From Laterigemmans sp052161645 (GTDB lineage Bacteria > Planctomycetota > Planctomycetia > Pirellulales > Pirellulaceae): a stretch of 64,000 nucleotides of DNA. This document shows positions 34,634 through 42,725 of the stretch, in pieces (within the stretch, counting starts at the first letter, position 1; each line of letters begins with the position of its first letter). Both the position numbers and the translations under genes were made by a program. Where the stretch lies: NCBI GenBank assembly GCA_052161645.1, contig CP197414.1; one strand, written 5' to 3'. A model generated the notes under the pieces. It had not been told where the DNA came from, did no database searches, and saw only the letters and a program-made list of their open reading frames with translations.

Positions 34634-35623
34634 TCAAGCGGCGCCGTCTATCGCCGCGTCCGCGTCTTGCAACTTGGGTCGCACCACGTCTTTGGCTAAT
34701 CCAACTTTTTCCATGGCGAGGATGATCCACCAGGACATATCAAACTCATACCAACGATGCCCATGTCGTGCTGCTCGCGGGCTGGCGTGATGGTTGTTGT
34801 GCCATCCCTCGCCGTGCGACAACAGGGCAACCAGCCAATTGTTACGACTGTGGTCACGCGTTTCATAATTGCGATAGCCGAACAGGTGAGCTAACGAATT
34901 GACGGCCCAGGTTCCGTTGAGCACAAACACGGTGCGAACAATCACTCCCCAAACCAGCCAGCTGTAGGCCATTTGGACTGAGCCAGCGAGTGTTCCCGCG
35001 GCAAACCAGCCATACAGACCACCGAGGGCCGAGATCACCAAGGCATGGCCAAGGTAGATCCCCAGCCAGCGATATCGTTTTTCCAAGTTGAGATAGAAAG
35101 GGTCCCTCAAGAGATCACGCACGTAACGCTCGAAAAAGCGAATGTGGTCATGGTCTCGATTTCGACAAACAACCCAGCCCACATGGGACCAGAGAAAGTT
35201 GACTAACGGGGAATGCGGGTCGGGTTGATGATCGCTGTGCTGATGATGCATGCGGTGAATCGCCACCCAGCGAGCCGGACTGTCTTGCAAATTGCACATC
35301 CCCATCACGGCAAAGCTGTGCTCTAACCACTTTGGGCAAGTAAATCCGCGGTGCGTCAATAAGCGATGGTATCCGATCGTGATCCCGAACATGCCGAAGG
35401 TAAAGTGCCCCAGCACGCCAACGATCAAACCTTCCCAGCTGAAAAAATAGGGCACAAAGGCCAGCAGAGCGGCGACATGCAACACCGCTAACGGGATCAC
35501 ATAAGTCCAATAGATCGTCAGCGGAGTCGCCGACTCGGGGTGCGGAATTCGCTGCGGATCCACCCCTTCACTCGGCAGGGCTTCGGAGCTTAACTCGTCA
35601 TCGACTCGAATTTCATCAAGCAT
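34634..35623 (-). CDS. Membrane fatty acid (acyl-CoA delta-9 type) desaturase
   Basis: A di-iron desaturase that introduces double bonds into acyl chains. All three histidine boxes are present: HRLLTH near residue 86, HRMHH near 123 and HNNHH near 275, with the flanking GYHRLLTHRGF and GEGWHNNHHASPRAARHG. Hydrophobic segments at about 37-75 and 190-245 give the four-helix membrane core. The length of 329 fits the stearoyl-CoA desaturase-like bacterial family. It probably adjusts membrane fluidity. It lies downstream of fusA, but a terminator in between suggests independent transcription. Confidence 0.93.
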   Translation of the reverse strand: MLDEIRVDDELSSEALPSEGVDPQRIPHPESATPLTIYWTYVIPLAVLHVAALLAFVPYFFSWEGLIVGVLGHFTFGMFGITIGYHRLLTHRGFTCPKWLEHSFAVMGMCNLQDSPARWVAIHRMHHQHSDHQPDPHSPLVNFLWSHVGWVVCRNRDHDHIRFFERYVRDLLRDPFYLNLEKRYRWLGIYLGHALVISALGGLYGWFAAGTLAGSVQMAYSWLVWGVIVRTVFVLNGTWAVNSLAHLFGYRNYETRDHSRNNWLVALLSHGEGWHNNHHASPRAARHGHRWYEFDMSWWIILAMEKVGLAKDVVRPKLQDADAAIDGAA

Positions 35624-35946
35624 TGTCGTTAGCGAGGTTAACGAGGAAGGGGACCAAAAGCTGGATAATGATTCGAATCATACGCTTTTGTCATGTTTGG
35701 CGCCGATGCGACTTTCCAGGAATTATCATACTTGCCTTCACCGGCGGCATACTGCCAGCGCAACAAAAAACCGCGATTCCGACCAATTGGCCAATGAATC
35801 GCGGTGTACTTTGAGACACTCGGAATCTATCCAGAAAACCACCTCCGCTTGGGTGTTAACCGCGGTTTCCTGCGATCAACGTTGGTTTTCTATTCGCTTC
35901 CAACTCTAGTGTCGATTGCTAAATGAGGCATCAGCGGACGAGCCAA
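35624..35946. other. Spacer between fusA and the desaturase gene
   Basis: About 320 bases with the fusA terminator (35765-35805). The remainder, nearer the desaturase start, should hold its promoter. GATTCGAATC, a small palindrome, lies at about 35671. No gene recognised. Confidence 0.5.
35765..35805 (-). terminator. Rho-independent terminator of fusA
   Basis: On the minus strand, ACCGCGATTC (35805-35796) pairs perfectly with GAATCGCGGT (35779-35770), followed by six T (35770-35765). The 16-base loop contains CCAATTGG and ATTGGCCAAT, so an inner hairpin can form. It lies 142 bases after the fusA stop. Confidence 0.85.
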
Positions 35947-38034
35947 TTACTTGGCACCTACCGCCTGCTGCTCTTTCTTCTTGGCGATGATCTCTTCCTG
36001 CACATTTGAAGGCGTGCGACGATAGGCCAGCAGTTCCATCGTAAAGGTCCCTTGTCCCTGAGTCATGCTCCGCAGGTCGGTAGCATAGCCAAAGGTTTCA
36101 GCCAAGGGAACTTCCGCTTCGATGTAGCTGACCGCGTCACGCGATTCGGTGCTGGTGATCAAACCGCGACGACTGATTGCGTTACCAACGACGGTACCTT
36201 GGAAGTCCTCGGGGCACTCGATTTCGACCTTCATGATCGGTTCGAGCAACACGGGGCCAGCCTTCTTGAAGTACTCGCGGAAACATTCTTGAGCACAGGT
36301 GTAGAAGGCCTTTTCCGAACTATCGACGTCGTGATAACTACCGTCCTCGAGTTCGATCTTGGTACCGACCACTGGGTATTCGGCAATCGGGCCCTTGGTC
36401 AGTGAATCGCGGAAGCCCTTTTCGACTGCCGGGATGTACTGCTTGGGAATCCGACCACCGACAACTTTGTCGACGAACTCGAAGCTACCCTCGGAGTCCG
36501 AATCGGTGGGCAACAACTTGCCGACCACGTGACCGTACTGACCGCTACCACCGGTTTGCTTCTTGAACTTGTGGTTGAAATCGATGGCTTGCGTAGGGGC
36601 TTCGCGGTAACTGACCTTGGGAGCACCCACTTCGACTTCGACCTTGTATTCGCGACGCATCCGTTCGACGTAGACGTCGAGGTGCAACTCGCCCATCCCG
36701 CTGATCAGGATCTCGTTGGTTTCCTCGTCGGTGAAGACGCGGAACGTGGGATCCTCTTTGCGGAATCGCTGCAGCGCTTTGCCCATCTTGTCGGCATCCG
36801 AGCGACTCGCTGGCGACACAGCCACCTTGATCACTGGATCTGGAATAAACATCGACTCGAGCGTACAGTAATCACGAGTGGCACAGTAGGTATCGCCCGA
36901 GGCGCTATCAATTCCCGTGATGGCCACGATGTCGCCCGCCGAGGCTTCTTCGATGACTTCACGCTTGTCGCTGTGCATCCGCACGATCGCGCTGAAACGT
37001 TCCTTACGCCCCATCCGTTGGTTGTAGTAGCTGTCGCCTTTCTTAATCGTACCTTGGTAGACCCGCATAAAGGTCAACTGACCAAACGGATCTTCGACGA
37101 TCTTGAAAGCCATCCCGACGAACGGCAAATCCGGATCAGGCTTGAGCATGATCTTATTGGTTTCGTCCTTGGGATCGCGTCCGAAGATCTCTCGATCGAG
37201 CGGGCACGGCAGGTACGAAGTCACGGCATCGAGCAACGGCTGGACACCCTTGTCCTTGTAGGCACTGCCCATGTAGACCGGGGTCGCACCACCGAGGACC
37301 GCTTCCCGCATCACGCGGTGGATCATCTCCTCGCTGATTTCTTCTTCACTGAGCAGCTTTTCCATCAGCTCATCGCTGTACATCGACAACGATTCCAGCA
37401 TCGCGGCGCGAGTCTCTTGAGCTTCTTCGAGCAGATCGGCCGGCACTTCGCCTTCCTCAACAATCTCGCCACGAGCACCGCCGAAGCGAAGTGCTTTCAT
37501 GGTGATCAAGTCGACCACGCCTTCGAACTTGTCTTCGGCACCAATTGGCAATTGGGCAAAGAACGCGTCAGCACCGAGCTTATCACGCAGTTGCTGCATG
37601 ACGCGGCGGGGGTTGGCACCGGTGCGATCCATTTTATTGATGAACGCCAACCGAGGCACTTGATAGCGCTTCATTTGCCGGTCAACCGTGATCGATTGAC
37701 TTTGCACGCCACCGACGCTGCACAACACCAAGACGGCGCCATCGAGTACGCGGAGGGAGCGTTCCACTTCGACCGTAAAGTCAACGTGACCGGGGGTGTC
37801 AATTAGGTTAATACCAAAACCTTTCCACTCGACGCTGGTCGCGGCGCTGGTGATCGTGATCCCCCGCTCCTTTTCCAACTCCATGTGGTCCATCGTGGCG
37901 CCGTCGCCCGAACCACGCACCTCTTCAATCTTGTGGATCCGGCCGGTGTAAAACAGGATCCGCTCCGAAAGGGTCGTTTTTCCCGAATCGATGTGGGCGC
38001 TGATCCCAATGTTTCGCAGATTCTCCAGCTTCAT
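35947..38034 (-). CDS. fusA: Translation elongation factor G
   Basis: The ribosomal translocation GTPase. From ATG 38034 (MKLENLRNIGISAHIDSGKTT) it has 695 residues; GGTGAG lies about five bases upstream, while a TTG at 38052 would add six residues. G1 is AHIDSGKTT, G3 DTPGHVDF and G4 NKMDRTGA. Domains II-V follow, ending in the usual SMTQGQGTFTMELLAYRRTPSNVQEEI. The serine in AHIDSGKTT (instead of AHIDAGKTT), with YTGRIHKIEEVRG, is the signature of the mitochondrial EFG1 / spdEFG1 group found in spirochaetes, planctomycetes and some deltaproteobacteria. In that group translocation and ribosome recycling are split between two EF-Gs, and this copy should be the translocase. Confidence 0.97.
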   Translation of the reverse strand: MKLENLRNIGISAHIDSGKTTLSERILFYTGRIHKIEEVRGSGDGATMDHMELEKERGITITSAATSVEWKGFGINLIDTPGHVDFTVEVERSLRVLDGAVLVLCSVGGVQSQSITVDRQMKRYQVPRLAFINKMDRTGANPRRVMQQLRDKLGADAFFAQLPIGAEDKFEGVVDLITMKALRFGGARGEIVEEGEVPADLLEEAQETRAAMLESLSMYSDELMEKLLSEEEISEEMIHRVMREAVLGGATPVYMGSAYKDKGVQPLLDAVTSYLPCPLDREIFGRDPKDETNKIMLKPDPDLPFVGMAFKIVEDPFGQLTFMRVYQGTIKKGDSYYNQRMGRKERFSAIVRMHSDKREVIEEASAGDIVAITGIDSASGDTYCATRDYCTLESMFIPDPVIKVAVSPASRSDADKMGKALQRFRKEDPTFRVFTDEETNEILISGMGELHLDVYVERMRREYKVEVEVGAPKVSYREAPTQAIDFNHKFKKQTGGSGQYGHVVGKLLPTDSDSEGSFEFVDKVVGGRIPKQYIPAVEKGFRDSLTKGPIAEYPVVGTKIELEDGSYHDVDSSEKAFYTCAQECFREYFKKAGPVLLEPIMKVEIECPEDFQGTVVGNAISRRGLITSTESRDAVSYIEAEVPLAETFGYATDLRSMTQGQGTFTMELLAYRRTPSNVQEEIIAKKKEQQAVGAK

Positions 38035-38305
38035 TCGTCTCACCTGAGCCAACGTGGGGCCGCCCGACCCGTCCCACTTCTGAATGCGGGGACAGACCAG
38101 TCTACGGCCGAAAAATGTGTACAGTGGTATCGGGCAAGAACTGGCCCGTTATCCGGCATGTGTCGAATATGCCAGAGCGCTAACTGTTGCGAAAGATCAA
38201 ATCACTCTATTTTCTCAAGCTGGTGACGGTTCTTTACACGTTCTTAGCTTCTCCGGCTGTCGAAAACCGCTTCCACTCCTTTAAGTATAGACAGGTATTC
38301 ACCCC

Positions 38306-39334
38306 ATGTTTGTTCGGCCAGCTTCCCAAAAACCAATGAATTTCACGCTTCGAGCCCTAATCCTCACGATCGCGGCTGCCCAGACATGCCTATCCAGCTC
38401 GGCCTGCCAAGCAGCTGGCCAGCCCCCCGCCAGCCAGCAACTGGCCGATCAAGCGACAAAAAATAAACCGAGCGAACCGCTGCGAATGCTACTGTGGCCC
38501 GATTTGGAAACACCCGCCAACCAGCCACCCGCGAATCAGGCTCCAGGGGCGGCGGGCAACGCCAGCGGCGATCGCCCCACCTTGCAGTTCTATCGCGCCG
38601 ACTCGGCAACTCCCACCGCTGCCGTGTTAGTCGTCCCCGGCGGCGGCTATGGCGGTTTAGCGGACGGACACGAGGGGACTGAGATCGCCCGCTGGTTGAA
38701 TTCGGCGGGCATCTCCGCCGCCATCTGTCGCTATCGCCATCGCAATTCCGGCGCGGGTTACGGTTATCCGTATCCTCTGCTCGATGCTCAGCGAGGAGTG
38801 CGGATGCTGCGAGCACAGGCTGAATCTTGGAACATTGATCCGAACCGAATTGGGGTGATTGGATTTTCCGCAGGTGGCCATTTAGTCACCAGCTTGAGCA
38901 CTACCGAAACGTTACTGCCCAATGCTCAAGATCCGCTCGACAGCCATTCCAGCCGCCCCGACTTTGCCATCGTGTGCTACCCAGTGATTGCGTTTGGTCG
39001 ACCGTACACCCATCAAGGTAGCCAACGCAATTTGCTCGGCAACGATGTCCCGACCGCTCGCCTCGAAGAACTCTCCACAGACCGCCGCGTGACTACTGAA
39101 ACGCCACCAACGTTCCTCTGGCACACTGCGCAAGATCCCGTCGTTTCCGTGCAAAATGCGTTGGTTTACTACCAGGCCTTAGTCGCTGCCGGCGTGCCCG
39201 CGGAGCTGCACATCTTCGAGCGAGGGCGTCACGGGCTGGGGCTGGCGCGGGCCGCCGAAGGCCCCCAATTGCCCTCAAGCCATTGGCCCCAGCTGTGCCT
39301 CAGTTGGCTAAAGCAGCACGGCTTTTGCGAGTAG
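38306..39334 (+). CDS. Secreted alpha/beta hydrolase (BD-FAE / acetyl-esterase-like)
   Basis: A 342-residue exported esterase-type enzyme. A signal peptide spans residues about 10-35 (LRALILTIAAAQTCLSSSACQAAG); the Cys in SSSAC could make it a lipoprotein. Next come a Pro/Asn/Ala-rich linker, the oxyanion region VLVVPGGGYGGLADGHEGTEIARWL, the nucleophile elbow GFSAGGH near 194, the acid in HTAQDPVVS and the His in RGRHGLGL. It aligns by eye along its whole catalytic domain with the enzyme at 3177-4160. A role in deacylating polysaccharides is inferred from the family. Confidence 0.85.
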   Translation: MFVRPASQKPMNFTLRALILTIAAAQTCLSSSACQAAGQPPASQQLADQATKNKPSEPLRMLLWPDLETPANQPPANQAPGAAGNASGDRPTLQFYRADSATPTAAVLVVPGGGYGGLADGHEGTEIARWLNSAGISAAICRYRHRNSGAGYGYPYPLLDAQRGVRMLRAQAESWNIDPNRIGVIGFSAGGHLVTSLSTTETLLPNAQDPLDSHSSRPDFAIVCYPVIAFGRPYTHQGSQRNLLGNDVPTARLEELSTDRRVTTETPPTFLWHTAQDPVVSVQNALVYYQALVAAGVPAELHIFERGRHGLGLARAAEGPQLPSSHWPQLCLSWLKQHGFCE

Positions 39335-39537
39335 TCGTCGCTGGCAGCCTCCGTTCCTGCGGCAGCCGGAATCCGCTACCCAGCTAGATTCTTCCTCGAA
39401 TTAAGTAAATTCCGCTCTTTACCAGGCTTGCCGAGTGGGGGTAGGATGAGGAGTGACCATACATTCGCCTGTGGCTTTGCGGGAACTCGGTTTCCCGCAC
39501 CCAGTCGATTACCTGATTACCCGACAGGAAGGATCCG

Positions 39538-41181
39538 ATGGGCGGAGCTCCGCTGCTGCTGGCCATGGCCGTCGTCATGGTCGACCCCGGCTGGGAATCT
39601 ATCGGCCCCGGTCAGTATCGATATATCATCCAAGTAACGCCTGAGCAATTTGAAACGCTCAAGGCCGAACGGAAGCTGACCAGCCGCATCCCCGAGAATT
39701 TGCGGGGCCAAATCACCGAAGTGGAAATCCGCTTCGGTGACGGGCCATTGCCGCGCCCGGAGATCATCGCGGCCAGCGGTTTGCAAGAAACCGCTTTTCC
39801 CGTAGCGCCCCAAGATTATCCCCGGCCGCCCGACGAACTGCAGCCGAACACGATGCGCGGGCAAGATGGCGGCGACAGCAACTTTCAAATTCCCAGCATG
39901 TCGCCGAGCACTTCTCCCCGAACAACTCCGGGGACCACTCCCAGCACGGCTCCCAGCACCTCCTCCAATAACGGTTTGCCCAGCACGGGGCCCAGCAGCG
40001 GCGGCATGAATCGGAATCCCGCGGCGGGACCAGCCACCGATTTTCAAATTCCCGCGACTCCCACCACGACTCGCCCCGGCACCACTCGCCCCAACACCAC
40101 CCAACCTGGCACGTCTGGTAACAACGCATCCACAGACCCTTACGGCCCCACACCACCGCCCAGCTGGAGTCGCGAAGCCGCCACCAACCGCAACGCTGCC
40201 GAGACCAATCCCGCTGGCGCCGACCCACGCTTTGCGGCGACAAGCAGCGGCAATACCCAGCCCGGGACCGATCCCCCTTCGATGAACGCCGGCGGAGTCG
40301 ACAATCGAGGACTTTCCGAAATCAATCGCCGTGGGACGCGACAAATCCAACCCGCTTCCACGCAAACACTCGGCTCGCAAACCAACAGCTCGCAAATCAA
40401 CAGCGACGACACTTACAAGTTTTGGGATCGCCGCAGCGGCATGACCCCGGCGGAACAACGCCAAAGCGACCAACGGCTGGTGGCTGAAGTCACTTCCAAT
40501 CAATCGGGACAATTAATCGACCGCTCGACCCTCCGTCCGCTGGCGGCCGACGATCCCCGCTTTAGCCAAATGCTCGATTACCTCGTGCGAATCGGCGAAA
40601 TCACAGTCGCTGAAGAACGCGACCTGCTTGACTGGGCAGAGAACCTGCTGAGCAAGGAACGCGCCACCGAGGCACAACGGAACACGAGCCGCACAGCCCA
40701 GCTGACAACCAACCCCACCACCTTTCCACCAGCCTCGCGGAACACTTCAACGTCCAACGACAGCCGCACGCTCGAAGAGCAGCGCATTCGCGAACAATTG
40801 CTGCAGGAACAGCTAGCCACCGAACGTCTCGCTCGGGAACGACTCGCACAACTCGGGGCCGCCGCCCTACCAACCGCGAATCAACTAGCCTCGAATCAGC
40901 CAGCGACCGATCAAACTGCCGGAGGGCAAAGGCAACCAATGGTCGATGCGAATCGTCAAGCCGAGGGCACGACGAGCAGAACGGGACGGCTTTCGCCCTC
41001 CGACGATGAACCACTGGTCCGCAATCAAGCCCAGCTTGAGTCGCGTCCGCTGATCAACTTTTTTCTGCTGTTTTCGCTAGTTGCTAACGCCTATCTGATG
41101 CTGGCTGTCTCCCGGCTGATCCGCCGCTATCGCAATTTGGTCGCCACCAGCCGGGGCAGCAACGGCTCGCTGTCGATCTAG
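39538..41181 (+). CDS. Disordered tail-anchored membrane protein of unknown function
   Basis: 547 residues. After a short hydrophobic start (PLLLAMAVVMV) comes a folded-looking segment, YRYIIQVTPEQFETLKAERKLTSRIPENLRGQITEVEIRFGDG (residues about 25-70). Then follow about 230 residues rich in Pro, Thr, Ser, Asn and Gly (SPSTSPRTTPGTTPSTAPS and similar), and a helical segment at about 295-440 (FWDRRSGMTPAEQRQSDQRLVAEV; LEEQRIREQLLQEQLATERL). A single C-terminal membrane helix (FFLLFSLVANAYLMLAVSRLI, about 512-533) ends the protein. GGAAGG upstream supports ATG 39538. I do not recognise the family; the architecture suggests an envelope spacer or scaffold. Confidence 0.7.
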   Translation: MGGAPLLLAMAVVMVDPGWESIGPGQYRYIIQVTPEQFETLKAERKLTSRIPENLRGQITEVEIRFGDGPLPRPEIIAASGLQETAFPVAPQDYPRPPDELQPNTMRGQDGGDSNFQIPSMSPSTSPRTTPGTTPSTAPSTSSNNGLPSTGPSSGGMNRNPAAGPATDFQIPATPTTTRPGTTRPNTTQPGTSGNNASTDPYGPTPPPSWSREAATNRNAAETNPAGADPRFAATSSGNTQPGTDPPSMNAGGVDNRGLSEINRRGTRQIQPASTQTLGSQTNSSQINSDDTYKFWDRRSGMTPAEQRQSDQRLVAEVTSNQSGQLIDRSTLRPLAADDPRFSQMLDYLVRIGEITVAEERDLLDWAENLLSKERATEAQRNTSRTAQLTTNPTTFPPASRNTSTSNDSRTLEEQRIREQLLQEQLATERLARERLAQLGAAALPTANQLASNQPATDQTAGGQRQPMVDANRQAEGTTSRTGRLSPSDDEPLVRNQAQLESRPLINFFLLFSLVANAYLMLAVSRLIRRYRNLVATSRGSNGSLSI

Positions 41182-41212
41182 CTGACATCGTGTCGACACG
41201 ACACCACTGCCT

Positions 41213-41270
41213 TATTGGCAAGCTGGCGGACTCACGGGCGAACTGGCGGGCTCATTTAGGAACTGGCGGG
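41213..41270. repeat. Imperfect tandem copies of an AACTGGCGG-type unit
   Basis: Three adjacent units of about 20 bases share AGCTGGCGGACTCA, AACTGGCGGGCTCA and AACTGGCGGGGCAG. They fill the gap between the stop of the tail-anchored protein gene and the stop of the convergent pseudouridine synthase gene and run into the latter. Confidence 0.55.
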
Positions 41271-42013
41271 GCAGGCCGCCAATCGTCAGGCAACAACTGC
41301 TGCCAAACTGCTGGCGGCTGAGCATCGAAGCGCATCGTTTGCCGCGTTGTGGGGTGTTCGAACTGTAATTGCCATGCGTGCAAGGCGATGCCCTGACCCC
41401 AGTTGGCTGCCGATTTGTCGTACTTGCGATCCCCCCAAATTGGCAAACCCCGAGCGGAAAACTGCAGGCGAATTTGGTGTTTTCTACCAGTCAGCAATTC
41501 AATCTGGACGGCCGCCAGTGGTTGCCCCTGGTCGTTACCCTGCTGGTTAGCCCGACCATCGTGATGCCAGCGGTGCAAAGTTTGATACCGCAGGGTTGCC
41601 TGTTTAGCGCCCTGCGTTGCCTGTGAGGGCGAATGGGTTTGGCGGACGACTCGCATGCGGTGTGCCGCGTCGTCCTTGTAGACTTCATCGACCAACTGTC
41701 CACTATCGGCATCGGGTTGTCCGGCCAGAATTGCCAGATAAGTTTTGCGGATCATGCCGCGCCGCAGCTGGTCCGACAAGCGACTGGCCGCCTTGCTAGT
41801 GCGGGCCAGCACCAGCACGCCGCTGGTCACAGTGTCCAACCGGCTGACCACGCCGATGAACACATTGCCCGGTTTTTGGTACTTTTCCTTGATGTAATCA
41901 ACCGCCCACTGGTAGACGCTGGGCCGGTCGACGACACCCGCGGTGGCGATACCCGCCGGTTTGTCGACGACTAGCAGATGATTATCTTCGTGCAGAACGG
42001 TGGGGACCAGCAT
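41252..42013 (-). CDS. RluA-family pseudouridine synthase
   Basis: An RNA modification enzyme that isomerises uridine. From ATG 42013 it is about 253 residues: MLVPTVLHEDNHLLVVDKPAGIATAG, then the catalytic motif SRLDTVTSGVLVLARTS with Asp60, then KTYLAILAG, and the nucleotide-fold end LLTGRKHQIRLQFSARGLPIWGDRKY. There is no S4 domain, so it belongs with the smaller RluA/RluC-like forms; the target site cannot be told. The open frame continues to 42190, but that extension runs through the tmRNA gene on the other strand and lacks family similarity, so I reject it. Confidence 0.9.
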   Translation of the reverse strand: MLVPTVLHEDNHLLVVDKPAGIATAGVVDRPSVYQWAVDYIKEKYQKPGNVFIGVVSRLDTVTSGVLVLARTSKAASRLSDQLRRGMIRKTYLAILAGQPDADSGQLVDEVYKDDAAHRMRVVRQTHSPSQATQGAKQATLRYQTLHRWHHDGRANQQGNDQGQPLAAVQIELLTGRKHQIRLQFSARGLPIWGDRKYDKSAANWGQGIALHAWQLQFEHPTTRQTMRFDAQPPAVWQQLLPDDWRPAPPVPK

Positions 42014-42034
42014 CAAAGTTCTTTGCGGATCAAG

Positions 42035-42063
42035 TTGGCGATTGGGTGAGCCGATGTTATCAT
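42035..42063 (+). promoter_or_regulatory. Candidate sigma-70 promoter of ssrA
   Basis: TTGGCG at 42035-42040 and TATCAT at 42058-42063 are separated by 17 bases. Transcription would start about 35 bases before the mature tmRNA 5' end, leaving a leader for RNase P to remove. It lies in the divergent gap after the start of the pseudouridine synthase gene. Confidence 0.45.
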
Positions 42064-42105
42064 ATGGATTGGCAAGCAACCCGTGAGGGGATTTGCCGCT
42101 TCTGA

Positions 42106-42463
42106 GGGGGCGACTTAGATTCGACCGGATATCAGGAAGCGACGGTGGCGTGCCGTGGTTGGTCAGTTGGCCACGTAAAAAGCTGACCAAAAATTAGTTG
42201 CCGAGAATAATCTCGCAATGGCTGCGTAAGTAAACGCGGCCCTGGCTGAGGGGGACTTCCGGAGTCGCCCGACTGCTGGTCACCAATTCCGGATCGTTCT
42301 CAGTCACGCTGGACACGCTGAGAGCTAAAAAATGTTTCGAGCTAGTCTTTGCGGCAGCCCGTCGGCGGGCGATCTCAAAGGCGAATCACCAAATCGTCGA
42401 CTACACACGTAGAAGCCGTCGTGGATGAATCGCGGGACGGGAGTGCAATTCTCCCCGCCTCCA
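42106..42463 (+). ncRNA. ssrA: tmRNA (transfer-messenger RNA)
   Basis: Rescues stalled ribosomes and tags the nascent protein. The 5' end GGGGGCG (42106-42112) pairs with CGCCTCC (42456-42462) through seven base pairs including one G-U, followed by the discriminator A (42463). ACTTAGATTCGACCGGAT after the 5' strand and GACTACACACGTAGAAGCC in the 3' part are classic tmRNA blocks. The tag frame begins at the resume codon GCC (42200) after AAAAATTAGTT and encodes AENNLAMAA, stopping at TAA (42227-42229); the hydrophobic LAMAA end suits ClpXP. The T arm is GGGAG-TGCAATT-CTCCC. CCA is not encoded. One-piece, standard arrangement, 358 nt. Confidence 0.96.
42200..42229 (+). other. tmRNA proteolysis-tag reading frame
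   Basis: GCC GAG AAT AAT CTC GCA ATG GCT GCG TAA gives AENNLAMAA. In the cell the first alanine comes from the charged tmRNA itself. It resembles the E. coli tag ANDENYALAA in its acidic/Asn start and Ala-Ala end. Confidence 0.9.
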
Positions 42464-42467
42464 CTCT

Positions 42468-42504
42468 AAAAGGCACTTACGAGCAATCGTAAGTGCCTTT
42501 TTTT
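42468..42504 (+). terminator. Rho-independent terminator of ssrA
   Basis: AAAAGGCACTTACGA pairs with TCGTAAGTGCCTTTT around a GCAA tetraloop, with a run of seven to eight T. A 15-bp near-perfect stem begins five bases after the mature tmRNA end. The A-rich 5' side means it could also stop transcription arriving on the other strand from the DUF4340 gene. Confidence 0.95.
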
Positions 42505-42725
42505 GTGTCGTTGTTCATTTTTATAAAATAACCTTTGCTTGACCCGCAGCCGCATCATACCACTGAAATCCAAGTCGTATGCACAAGCTTGAGCGTGTCT
42601 GTGCTGCGAGCCCATCGACGCCTGCGGTTGCGGGCCATGCCTGCGCCGTCGGCTGCGGGTCAAACGCGTTTGTGCCTAACCGACTTGCAACGACGAAGGT
42701 GCGAATGGGCCGGCGAATCAAAACC

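Noticed and set aside
36529..37806. 425-codon plus-strand frame inside fusA
   Set aside because: Antisense to conserved EF-G domains; a by-product of strong codon bias.
39517..40512. 331-codon minus-strand frame
   Set aside because: Antisense shadow of the Thr/Pro-rich gene; its Gly/Arg/Ser composition is the mirror of that low-complexity coding region and no motif is visible.
42014..42190. N-terminal extension of the RluA-like protein
   Set aside because: It overlaps the tmRNA gene and the ssrA promoter, has no family similarity, and the ATG at 42013 gives the normal family start.
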